Assembly (NCBI GenBank): GCA_900540275.1
Contig: UQFO01000001.1
Span: forward strand, 372,001 to 436,000
DNA length: 64,000 nt
Direction of reading: 5' to 3'
From: an uncultured Oscillospiraceae bacterium
Lineage (GTDB): Bacteria; Bacillota; Clostridia; Oscillospirales; Acutalibacteraceae
The translations under genes and the position numbers were made by a program. The notes beneath the pieces are model-generated. The model saw only the letters and a program-made list of their open reading frames with translations. It had not been told where the DNA came from and did not search any database. The stretch's first letter is position 1; every line of letters starts with the position of its first letter. Positions 1-6,476 of the stretch are shown piece by piece.

Positions 1-282
1 TTTCCCGGGCAGGATTTCCGCCGCCATCGCCGCGGAATGCGTCATGCCGGAGCAGCCGATTGTCTCGACGAGCGCCTCTTCCACAATACCGTCCTTTACA
101 TTGAGCGTAAGCTTGCAGGCGCCCTGCTGCGGCGCACACCAGCCGATGCCGTGTGAAAGGCCGGAAATGTCTTTGATGTCATAGGATTTCACCCATTTTC
201 CTTCCTCGGGAATGGGCGCGGGTCCATGGTGCGGGCCCTTAGCTACAGTACACATATTTTCCACTTCATGGGAATAATTCAT
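1..282 (-). CDS. NifU/IscU-like iron-sulfur scaffold-type protein (partial, C-terminus outside window)
   Basis: The first 94 codons are present and the gene runs off the left edge. The protein starts MNYSHEVENMCTVAKGP and contains WCAPQQGACKL and ETIGCSGMTHSAAMAAEILPGK, which I recognise as the N-terminus of the scaffold-like protein that in Clostridia usually sits beside a GGGtGRT protein. The conserved cysteines in WCAPQQGAC and IGCSGM fit metal or Fe-S binding. The start is the ATG at 280-282, preceded by AAGGAG at good spacing. The partner gene is not visible, so the family call rests on this fragment and the function is inferred. Confidence 0.6.
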   Translation of the reverse strand, partial: MNYSHEVENMCTVAKGPHHGPAPIPEEGKWVKSYDIKDISGLSHGIGWCAPQQGACKLTLNVKDGIVEEALVETIGCSGMTHSAAMAAEILPGK

Positions 283-369
283 AAGGGTACTCCTTTCGCA
301 TTGGTATAGGTATGGCAGATTTGCGGGATAATAAAACATCTTATGCAGACCTGCGTTGTACAATTCTTA

Positions 370-398
370 ATTATAAGCGCTTTACGCCTGCCTTGCAA
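370..398 (-). promoter_or_regulatory. sigma-A type promoter for the partial scaffold gene
   Basis: On the minus strand TTGCAA (398-393) and TATAAT (375-370) are separated by 17 bases. The -10 is a perfect consensus. The leader to the start codon at 282 would be about 85 bases. The leader holds two similar 11-mers, GCAGATTTGCG and GCAGACCTGCG, whose role is unknown. Confidence 0.55.
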
Positions 399-446
399 GG
401 GATTTCAAGCAGAATTCAAAAATTTTTGATAATTTTTTGTCAAATA

Positions 447-480
447 AAGGCGGTGCATCCCAATGGGTGCGCCGCCTTTT
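447..480 (-). terminator. rho-independent terminator after the DUF4097 gene
   Basis: A GC-rich hairpin with a 14-base stem (AAGGCGG...CCGCCTT with two mismatches) and an ATTG loop is followed by TTTATTTG on the minus strand. It lies just beyond the stop at 487 and closes the padR operon. Confidence 0.65.
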
Positions 481-486
481 CAAAAG

Positions 487-1464
487 CTATTGTTTTTTCA
501 TAATATGTCCGTCGCCGCTTACCGTGTTCATTTTAATTTTCGCGGCGCCGTTATTATAGATAGAATCGTCTCCCTGGTTTACTATGGGGAAATCACAGCG
601 GAGCTTACCCGAAATTGAAGAGAAATTCGCGGTGAATCCCTCTCCTTCCGGAATAGTCAGGGAAACGTCCCCGCTGGTCGTACTCATTTCTACCTGCTGC
701 GGGAAGGTATCGGACTCCACCTCCAGCTCGCCTGAAACGCTGCCGCCCGTAAAATATTTCATGCCCTTTACGTTAGCGCGGACTTCTCCGCTGGTAGTGT
801 TCGCCTTTATTTCCGTAAACCTGCCGAACAAGTTAATTTCTCCCGAAGTACTGGAGGCTTCCGCCTTTTCCACAGCTACGCCTTCAGTTTGAAGGTCGCC
901 AGAGGTCGATTCCAGCCTCAGCTCGGTAAAATTACACTGCGTTGCGTCTGCTTCGCCAGTAACGGTATGAAGCTTTGCCTTCTGCGCTGTCATCCCCTTC
1001 ACGGTAATATCGGCGGACGTACTGTCGACAGTAAGACCAGAAAGTTTTTCCGCCAGCTCCTGCGGCACCTTGACTGCCAGCCGTTTACTCGGAACGTTCC
1101 AGGAAATTACGCTTTTGACATATCTTATCTTGAGTGTCGAGCCGCTTATCTCGTAAGCAAGCTTATATTGATCCTCAAGCTCCTTGCGGGCACTTTCCTC
1201 AAAAGATATTTTATCGCCGGTGTAAGGCTCAATCTCGGTACTGCCCACCGTCCAATTGATTTCTATCGTATCGACATTCGCAGCATCGACCTCATATTTC
1301 CCCATTACCGAGTACTCCCCGGTACCGAAATCTATAATATTGATGCCGAATCCCTTAAACCATCCTCCGGTCAGGCCCGATACCAAAATTCCAATCAATA
1401 AAAGCGCTACGACGCTCCAGCAGACAATCGCAACAACCGTCCCTGTTTTCACCCCGTTTTTCAT
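487..1464 (-). CDS. membrane-anchored DUF4097 beta-strand repeat protein
   Basis: This 325-residue protein has one N-terminal membrane segment (about residues 10-32, VVAIVCWSVVALLLIGILVSG) and then a long extracytoplasmic beta-rich region. The repeats read like STSGDLQ, STSGEINLFG, NTTSGEV, TTSGDVSL and TVSGDGHI, the right-handed beta-helix signature of DUF4097 (toast-rack) proteins. Such proteins commonly sit after PadR and HAAS-domain genes, as here, and are thought to act in envelope stress or anti-sigma-like regulation; the role here is inferred. The ATG at 1464 follows GGAGGAGACGAC. Its 5' end and leader form one copy of a tandem duplication (see 1391-1650). Confidence 0.8.
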   Translation of the reverse strand: MKNGVKTGTVVAIVCWSVVALLLIGILVSGLTGGWFKGFGINIIDFGTGEYSVMGKYEVDAANVDTIEINWTVGSTEIEPYTGDKISFEESARKELEDQYKLAYEISGSTLKIRYVKSVISWNVPSKRLAVKVPQELAEKLSGLTVDSTSADITVKGMTAQKAKLHTVTGEADATQCNFTELRLESTSGDLQTEGVAVEKAEASSTSGEINLFGRFTEIKANTTSGEVRANVKGMKYFTGGSVSGELEVESDTFPQQVEMSTTSGDVSLTIPEGEGFTANFSSISGKLRCDFPIVNQGDDSIYNNGAAKIKMNTVSGDGHIMKKQ

Positions 1465-1650
1465 GTCGTCTCCTCCGTTAATTCTTTTTCAGGTTAAAGC
1501 ACAGGCTGATAATCTGTGCAGCCGCCATCAAAAACGCCGCGGCACTCCAGCAGGCGATTGCAGCAACCGTCCCTGTTTTTTCCCTACTTTTCATATAGCT
1601 TCCTCCGTTATTTCTTCTTTAGGTTAAAGCATAAGCTGATAATCTGTGTT
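1391..1650. repeat. diverged ~130-bp tandem duplication spanning a gene junction
   Basis: Two copies with a constant offset of 130 bp are visible. For example CGCTCCAGCAGACAATCGC at 1413 matches CACTCCAGCAGGCGATTGC at 1543, and AGGTTAAAGCATAAGCTG at 1621 matches AGGTTAAAGCACAGGCTG at 1491. Each unit carries the start of the DUF4097 frame joined to the end of the HAAS frame, so the inner junction encodes a chimeric ORF. The copies differ at a number of positions, so the event is not very recent. Confidence 0.8.
1478..1594 (-). CDS. chimeric 38-aa micro-protein created by tandem duplication
   Basis: The protein begins MKSREKTGTVAAIACWSAAA and ends QIISLCFNLKKN. Its first half matches the N-terminus of the downstream DUF4097 protein (KTGTVVAIVCWSVVA) and its second half matches the C-terminus of the upstream HAAS protein (TQIISLCFNLKKK). 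It would be a single-pass membrane peptide. It has its own GGAGGA ribosome binding site nine bases before ATG and remains open despite divergence of the two copies. It may be a by-product of duplication or an expressed membrane peptide; both are possible. Confidence 0.5.
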   Translation of the reverse strand: MKSREKTGTVAAIACWSAAAFLMAAAQIISLCFNLKKN

Positions 1651-2282
1651 ACCGCTACTGCAACTAGAAAAATCAGCCACGTAATATGCCACGCGCTCGT
1701 AAAGAAGCTGATGACAAGGTACAGCATAACCGTAATGCTCCAAAGCGCCCCGTTAATAGATTTCAGCACGCCGTTGTCATGCTGCTTTACAGACTGCCAT
1801 TCCTTGAAATCCTCTACCATCGTCGCGTTCATTTTAACGTATTTCGGTTTTGTCATGGAATTGAAAATAAGCAGGCCCGTCGCTGCGGCAATCATTACGA
1901 ACATCAGGATAGGCCCAAGCATCATGCCCTCGATTGAAGCGCTGCTTGTACTGAAAATAATGGGCGGGATGACGCACAGGATGTAGAGCATAACCGCAAC
2001 GGAAATGAGCACCGCGCTGCGCGCCTTGTACTTCTGCATCTGCTGTTCCATATTGCTGTCGCCTCCCGCCCTGTTTTCCTCCAAAAGGATACTTACGTCG
2101 CCAATACTGGAAATTGCAATGCTGTAAGCGGTTTCCTCGTCCCTGCCCTCGGTAATGAGGTCATAATACTTCTCCGTCAGATTACGGAGCATTTCTTCCT
2201 TGATTTCTTGTACCCTGACGCTCTGCGCCACGCCGCCGAACAGCGTATCGATATGGTTTCTAAGCCTTGTGTTGATATCCAT
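1608..2282 (-). CDS. HAAS-domain (permease prefix-like) membrane protein
   Basis: The 224-residue protein opens with a HAAS-type cytoplasmic helical domain (residues about 1-70: RLRNHIDTLFGG...EEMLRNLTEKYYDLITEGRDEETAY...ISSIGDVSILLEE). Two paired groups of membrane helices follow, at roughly 90-140 and 172-216. HAAS proteins are typically encoded with a PadR regulator and link it to a membrane partner. Here the gene starts two bases after the padR stop, in the same operon. The exact biochemical role is unknown. The C-terminal end lies within the duplicated segment. Confidence 0.75.
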   Translation of the reverse strand: MDINTRLRNHIDTLFGGVAQSVRVQEIKEEMLRNLTEKYYDLITEGRDEETAYSIAISSIGDVSILLEENRAGGDSNMEQQMQKYKARSAVLISVAVMLYILCVIPPIIFSTSSASIEGMMLGPILMFVMIAAATGLLIFNSMTKPKYVKMNATMVEDFKEWQSVKQHDNGVLKSINGALWSITVMLYLVISFFTSAWHITWLIFLVAVAVTQIISLCFNLKKK

Positions 2283-2284
2283 GT

Positions 2285-2626
2285 TTATCCCTCCGTCTGA
2301 ATCAGTCTGTCAATGAGCCGCTTTGCGTTCTCCCAGTCCTTTGCAAGAGAACTGTATGTTTCTCTCCCAAGCGGCGTAATCGAATAATACCGTCGTCTTG
2401 CTCCGATATTTTCGTCGCCCCAATAGGAACGGATACAACCGTTTTGCTCCAGCCTGCGGAACGCGGTATAAAGTGTTGCTTCCTTCAGCTCATACTTTCC
2501 GTCAGTCCTCTCCTGAATCGATTTGTTAATCCGGTAGCCGTAACTGTCGCCGTTAATCAGGTTTGCCAGAATAATGGTATCCGTATGGCCTCTAATCAGG
2601 TCGGATGCTATCGACAACGCCTTCAC
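2285..2626 (-). CDS. PadR family transcriptional regulator
   Basis: The 113-residue protein has the PadR winged-helix core: an N-terminal helix RGHTDTIILANLINGDSYGYRINKSI, the recognition region LKEATLYTAFRRLEQNGCI and the wing ARRRYYSITPLGRETY, then a short dimerisation helix. A longer open frame exists upstream, but AAGGAG six bases before the GTG at 2626-2624 and the normal PadR N-terminus favour this start. The upstream frame also overlaps the promoter -10. It is first in an operon with HAAS and DUF4097 genes and probably represses it by binding the dyad at 2718-2748. Confidence 0.85.
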   Translation of the reverse strand: MKALSIASDLIRGHTDTIILANLINGDSYGYRINKSIQERTDGKYELKEATLYTAFRRLEQNGCIRSYWGDENIGARRRYYSITPLGRETYSSLAKDWENAKRLIDRLIQTEG

Positions 2627-2709
2627 CCCCTTCTCCTTTGCCGCCGCGCCCTGGCACAGCCTGCAGGGGGTTGAGTCTCTAACGGACTTACTTCCCCTAT
2701 TGCATCTAT

Positions 2710-2748
2710 ATAATATCAATATATACTTCGCCTGTCAAGGTATATATT
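2710..2748 (-). promoter_or_regulatory. padR operon promoter with overlapping dyad operator
   Basis: On the minus strand a consensus -35 TTGACA (2738-2733) and -10 TATTAT (2715-2710) are 17 bases apart. A perfect 9-bp inverted repeat, AATATATAC (2718-2726) and GTATATATT (2740-2748), flanks the -35. That placement would block polymerase when occupied, which fits PadR autoregulation. The assignment to PadR is inferred from position. Confidence 0.75.
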
Positions 2749-2762
2749 AAATTTTTTCTAAA

Positions 2763-2810
2763 AAACCCAACAGGGCGCACAGCACAGAATGCCGTACGCC
2801 CCATTGGGTT
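2763..2810 (-). terminator. rho-independent terminator of the agr operon
   Basis: A hairpin with arms AACCCAATGGGGCG and CGCCCTGTTGGGTT (one mismatch) is followed on the minus strand by TTTTTTAGAAAAAATTT. It lies between agrD and the padR promoter and insulates the two units. Confidence 0.75.
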
Positions 2811-2874
2811 TGGTTTTGGTGTTAAAAGGATGGATGGTGGGTATAAGTAAGATAGTTGTAAGTAAGGTTAATCA

Positions 2875-3006
2875 TTACTTCCGCTTTAAGGAAACAGGTT
2901 CCTTCGGTTGGCAGAAGCCCTGTGCTGAAGCTGTTCCTGCGGCTGACTTTGCGGCCTTGAGTGCAAGCTTCGCCACAAAACGTTCAGCCTTGTTTGCTTT
3001 TTTCAT
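2875..3006 (-). CDS. agrD: AgrD-like cyclic lactone autoinducer prepeptide
   Basis: This 43-residue prepeptide reads MKKANKAERFVAKLALKAAK at the start, an amphipathic leader, then TASAQGFC, then the charged recognition tail QPKEPVSLKRK. It overlaps the agrB stop by four bases (ATGA) and has AGGAGG seven to eight bases upstream. In related Clostridial prepeptides the ring usually ends just before a QPKxP tail and starts with Cys five residues earlier. Here that position is Ser, so the predicted mature ring is S-A-Q-G-F-C closed as a lactone. The gene call is firm. The exact processing sites are inferred. Confidence 0.85.
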   Translation of the reverse strand: MKKANKAERFVAKLALKAAKSAAGTASAQGFCQPKEPVSLKRK

Positions 3007-3596
3007 TGGTAACCCCTCCTTTTTCTTTGTGAGTATAATTCACACAGCATCGCTGCTGAGACAATATCAAGCACAAGCGGCAGCATAAACGCCTGCCGTA
3101 CTCCTGTTATTAAAAGCACCACAGCCGCCGCCGCAATCCCTGCGTAAACGGCAATTGCCTTTCTCCGGCAGTCTTTTCTCTGAGCTGCGCTAAGCGGTTT
3201 GTTTTTATGCGCAACCGGAGAACATTTCAATATGATTCCTCCGCTGAGCAGCAGAGATATCACAGCTGCCGTCCACATTGCCGATGTAACGGACACAAGC
3301 CATTGGTAAAGCAAGGCACAAGCCAAGAATGTTCCAACATAAAGCGTGTTGCACCGCAGGTACGTATAGCAGTGGTACCCGCCCGTATAGGAACGAAGCG
3401 CGGTAAATGCAACGAAAAACAGCAGGCCCTCCCAAAGCATGGAAAAGACAAGGCTCAGTGTAAGAATTAAAAGGATACCAAGCGCAGAAGAAAGCACAAG
3501 CTCCACTCCATAAACGTAAACATCCAGCTCTTCTTTTTCAAAGCAGCGCTTGCTTAACAAAAAAAATGCTATAGCTTCTGACAACTTATGCAGCAT
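3003..3596 (-). CDS. agrB: AgrB-like autoinducer-processing membrane protease
   Basis: The 197-residue membrane protein has about six hydrophobic segments and the AgrB motif SYTGGYHCYTYLRC. His75 and Cys82 are seven residues apart, the same spacing as the catalytic pair of staphylococcal AgrB. The enzyme would cleave the AgrD tail and form the macrocycle. The C-terminal stop overlaps the agrD start. The gene has its own promoter with two LytTR boxes just upstream, so it can be induced separately from agrA-agrC. Confidence 0.92.
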   Translation of the reverse strand: MLHKLSEAIAFFLLSKRCFEKEELDVYVYGVELVLSSALGILLILTLSLVFSMLWEGLLFFVAFTALRSYTGGYHCYTYLRCNTLYVGTFLACALLYQWLVSVTSAMWTAAVISLLLSGGIILKCSPVAHKNKPLSAAQRKDCRRKAIAVYAGIAAAAVVLLITGVRQAFMLPLVLDIVSAAMLCELYSQRKRRGYQ

Positions 3597-3631
3597 GAAT
3601 ATTCCTCTTTGCTGTGTCTTTCGTTGTCTAT

Positions 3632-3700
3632 ACTATAGCAGATTTATCACTATTTGTGAAGAGTTTTGGTAAGTTTGGTCGTTATTTCGGTAAGTTTGGT
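3632..3700 (-). promoter_or_regulatory. AgrA-responsive promoter of agrBD (two LytTR boxes)
   Basis: On the minus strand -35 TTCACA (3660-3655) and -10 TATAGT (3637-3632) are 17 bases apart. Just upstream are two perfect 12-bp direct repeats at 3668-3679 and 3689-3700. Each contains TAAGTTTGG, which fits the AgrA/LytTR half-site pattern [TA][AC][CA]GTTN[AG][TG]. The 9-mers are separated by 12 bp (21-bp period, same DNA face), as in known AgrA sites. The distal repeat encodes the last residues of AgrC. Confidence 0.8.
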
Positions 3701-5028
3701 ATTGGTAATACTATGCCAACACAAAACAACCCGTCTTTTTCGGTAAAATGTACCTCTCCTTTATATTTTTTTACAGTCTTCTCCAGGCTCTTCGTTCCAA
3801 TGCCGTGCATTGCCTTGTCGCTTTTTGTCGTGTGAAGCCTTGGATTGGATTTTAAAACTGACTTTTCAATGGTGTTTTTCACGACAATAGACCGGTACGC
3901 TCCCTTACGCTCAAAAGCTACCTTGATTCTGCGGTTATCCTCCGGCAGCTTTGCTACCGCCTCTACCGCGTTGTCAAGCACATTCCCGAGCATGATACAC
4001 AGGTCTGTATCCGCTACATCCTCGAACGCTTCTGTAACAAAAACCTGTGTGTCGATATATTTCTCATTCGCCTGCGACAGCTTTACATTTACTATCGCGT
4101 TGAGCATACTGTTTTTCGTATTGATAAATGTCCCGGTGCTCTGCTGCACCTCGTCCTCACACGCGCCGCACATTTTCAGGGCGTTATCCATATCCCCATT
4201 TTTTATAAACTGCCCGATTACAAGCAGTTTGTTCTTCATGTCGTGGCGGATTGCGGAGATGCTCTCCATACTTTTATTCGCCTGCAGGATATTTTCGTTT
4301 TGATATTTGTACTGCTGCTGCAACAGCTTATACTGCAGCTCAAATTCGCTGTCCTTGCTGATTTTAATCAGCATAATCCATATTAATACCGTTATAACTA
4401 ATATCCCAATCGCAACAAATCCCAAAAACAGGGAATGCTCCCTTGTAAGGTTTGTTTCAAGGGAAATTGCATAGATTAAAACCAATATAACAATAGACAA
4501 AAGCGGAATTACAATAAATGCCGTCCAGTCGGTCCACTTCATGATGTTGAATTTATAATGCTTAAAGCGCAGAGTCAGCAAGTAAAACACAACATAAAGG
4601 GCGTTGATAAGAATCATACAGATGAAACGGTAGACTGAGCTTGAAGCCATCAGCTCATACATAGACACACCGGATATACTGCTGACCAGAAAGGCGACAG
4701 ACGCGCTGATACCATATGTTCCGCAGTAAGAAAAAACAGGCACGAAAATTTTAGACATGACCGTTCCCTTTAAGCATGTAAAGCAATAGATGATTTGAAG
4801 GAAAACCAGTACATAAATTTCCAGGCCGTTAAATACCTCATAAAAATAATTTACTGAGGTGATTGCTATAATTTCTGCCCCAGAAGCAACAGCAAGGCAA
4901 GTCAGGCCTTTTTTGTCCTCGAATTTACTGCCCAAAAATTTATAGCAAAAAAACATGAAGATGAAACCTTGGAATACGTTTACAGCCAACTCGAACACGT
5001 TCCATAAAACAACGTCATTCATCTTCAA
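3682..5028 (-). CDS. agrC: AgrC-like sensor histidine kinase (GHKL family)
   Basis: The 448-residue protein has about six to seven membrane helices in residues 1-225, a short coiled linker (ELQYKLLQQQYKYQNENILQ), the phospho-acceptor region SAIRHDMKNKLL with His262, and a GHKL ATPase domain with N-box LGNVLDNAVEAV and G-box HGIGTKSLEKTV. Topology and domain order match AgrC receptors of cyclic peptide pheromones. It overlaps agrA by 14 bases, implying translational coupling. It lies 85 bases before agrB and shares its last codons with a LytTR box. Confidence 0.9.
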   Translation of the reverse strand: MKMNDVVLWNVFELAVNVFQGFIFMFFCYKFLGSKFEDKKGLTCLAVASGAEIIAITSVNYFYEVFNGLEIYVLVFLQIIYCFTCLKGTVMSKIFVPVFSYCGTYGISASVAFLVSSISGVSMYELMASSSVYRFICMILINALYVVFYLLTLRFKHYKFNIMKWTDWTAFIVIPLLSIVILVLIYAISLETNLTREHSLFLGFVAIGILVITVLIWIMLIKISKDSEFELQYKLLQQQYKYQNENILQANKSMESISAIRHDMKNKLLVIGQFIKNGDMDNALKMCGACEDEVQQSTGTFINTKNSMLNAIVNVKLSQANEKYIDTQVFVTEAFEDVADTDLCIMLGNVLDNAVEAVAKLPEDNRRIKVAFERKGAYRSIVVKNTIEKSVLKSNPRLHTTKSDKAMHGIGTKSLEKTVKKYKGEVHFTEKDGLFCVGIVLPIPNLPK

Positions 5029-5737
5029 AAACCCTTTCCTTAATGAATCTGTCCTTTATTGCCTTATATCGGTTGCGGCTGATTGGGATGCTGTCCCCGT
5101 TGTCCATCACCAAGCTGCTTTTATTTACCTGATAAACATGATCCATATTGACAAGAAAGCTGGCATGAATTCGGATAAAACCATACGACGTCAGCTCGCT
5201 CTCCTTTTTATAAACACTTTCCCGTGTTTCAAGCTTGCCCTTTGTCGTCACATATGTCATGGTATTCCCCATGTTTTCCAGATAAACAATGTCAGACATA
5301 TAAATTTTGGCATAGCCTCCCTTATGCTTGACCGTCAGCTTTATTTCATTGGTTGATTTATTTTTCAGGATATACGAAACCATATCCGGCAGGTCCCGGT
5401 CGAGATGGCTTTTTCTCAGGAAGCCAGCCGGATGGCTGTCGAGCGCTTCAAATACAAGGTCGTCACGGTTAGTGGTAAAGACGATTATATAATTCTCTTC
5501 GCTGTCCTTGAGCTGTTCTGCTATTTCTATTCCGTTTAAACCCGGCATCTCAATGTCTAGAAAAATTACTTCATACAGGGAGGAACGCACATCGTCTAAC
5601 AGGGACTGGCCATCCCCGAACAGGATAATTTCTATGGTCTCCTCCGGCAAAAAGCTTGTAAACAGCATCTTAAGCTTATTCTTTAAGCTTTCCGCGAAAA
5701 CCCGTTCATCGTCACAAACCGCGATACGCACAACCAT
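5015..5737 (-). CDS. agrA: AgrA-like LytTR response regulator
   Basis: The 240-residue protein has a receiver domain (RIAVCDDE at 4-11, phospho-acceptor Asp61 in FLDIEMPGLNG) and a C-terminal LytTR DNA-binding domain (about 135-238, with KIYMSDIVYLENMGNTMTYV and GFIRIHASFLVNMDHV). It should activate agrBD through the boxes at 3668-3700. An ATG at 5737 sits only three bases after GAGGAG. A GTG at 5731 (giving MRIAVCDDE) has the more usual nine-base spacing, so the true start may be six bases downstream. Confidence 0.9.
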   Translation of the reverse strand: MVVRIAVCDDERVFAESLKNKLKMLFTSFLPEETIEIILFGDGQSLLDDVRSSLYEVIFLDIEMPGLNGIEIAEQLKDSEENYIIVFTTNRDDLVFEALDSHPAGFLRKSHLDRDLPDMVSYILKNKSTNEIKLTVKHKGGYAKIYMSDIVYLENMGNTMTYVTTKGKLETRESVYKKESELTSYGFIRIHASFLVNMDHVYQVNKSSLVMDNGDSIPISRNRYKAIKDRFIKERVFEDE

Positions 5738-5793
5738 TCACTCCTCTTCCACGACATGCTGCCTCATTCACACGGACGATTCCAATATTTTCT

Positions 5794-5822
5794 ATCATAT
5801 CAGAAAATTTTGCATTTTTCAA
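5794..5822 (-). promoter_or_regulatory. sigma-A type promoter of agrA-agrC
   Basis: On the minus strand TTGAAA (5822-5817) and TATGAT (5799-5794) are exactly 17 bases apart, about 60 bases before the agrA start. No LytTR-type box was seen here, so this promoter looks constitutive, in contrast to the agrB promoter. Confidence 0.65.
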
Positions 5823-5961
5823 TGATATAGCTAATTTTATTTATTATGATATGACAAGGTTCGACAAATTCCCCATATAAAATGCGTCACCAAAATAGGA
5901 CAAGCGGCATAGTATAGAAGGAGCTGAAAAGCTCTGAACTCAAAAAAGGAGGACAAAGCCT

Positions 5962-6381
5962 ATCGAATCATTCAAACTCTCTTCCGATAACGGCTTTTCA
6001 TGCGTGCTGAGCGTCGTGCTCAGTCTCGTTTTTGCCGCTGCCACGGGCGTGCTATATTATATGACGTACCTTCCAAATATCATCACAGCAGTTATAATTG
6101 CGCTCGCCCTTGCCGGATTGATTCTGCTGCTGGCCGGTGCAGGCTGTCTTTTCTCTCCCCCGGGGCTCAGATACTGTACCGGAAAAACGGCGGGCTGCCT
6201 GCTGCTCGGTATCCTGGGCACAGTTCTGACAGGAACCGGCGCCCTGGCAACGACGCTTAATGTAAGCTCGGCCATAGATATCGTTCTGATTTCCTTCGGC
6301 GCGTTTTTCTTTGGGCTTATGCTTCTTTCCTTCCTGCAATATTTAAGGTACGTCTCAATGAGCCAAACAAATCTCCGATAA
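5962..6381 (+). CDS. small four-helix membrane protein, function unknown
   Basis: A frame of about 125-140 residues encodes four hydrophobic helices (LSVVLSLVFAAATGVLYY; IITAVIIALALAGLILLLAGAG; CLLLGILGTVLTG; DIVLISFGAFFFGLMLLSFL). The first standard start is GTG at 6004, but it has no ribosome binding site and cuts into the first helix. A strong GGAGG at 5948-5952 lies nine bases before ATC at 5962, and the codons from there read ESFKLSSDNGFSC, which looks like real protein. I therefore place the start at ATC 5962 with GTG 6004 as the alternative. No family was recognised. Confidence 0.5.
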   Translation: MESFKLSSDNGFSCVLSVVLSLVFAAATGVLYYMTYLPNIITAVIIALALAGLILLLAGAGCLFSPPGLRYCTGKTAGCLLLGILGTVLTGTGALATTLNVSSAIDIVLISFGAFFFGLMLLSFLQYLRYVSMSQTNLR

Positions 6382-6437
6382 ACCAGGCACAAACCATCCT
6401 TCCCTTATTAAATGCTGTTACCCCCCTGAAAGCAAAA

Positions 6438-6471
6438 GGCGGGCGCGGATGATGAATCATCCGCGCCCGCC
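6438..6471. terminator. bidirectional terminator, perfect 16-bp hairpin
   Basis: Arms 6438-6453 and 6456-6471 are perfectly complementary with a two-base loop. The plus side is followed by CATGTTTATTTTTT and the minus side by TTTTGCTTTC. It separates the convergent genes ending at 6381 and 6477. Confidence 0.8.
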
Positions 6472-6476
6472 CATGT

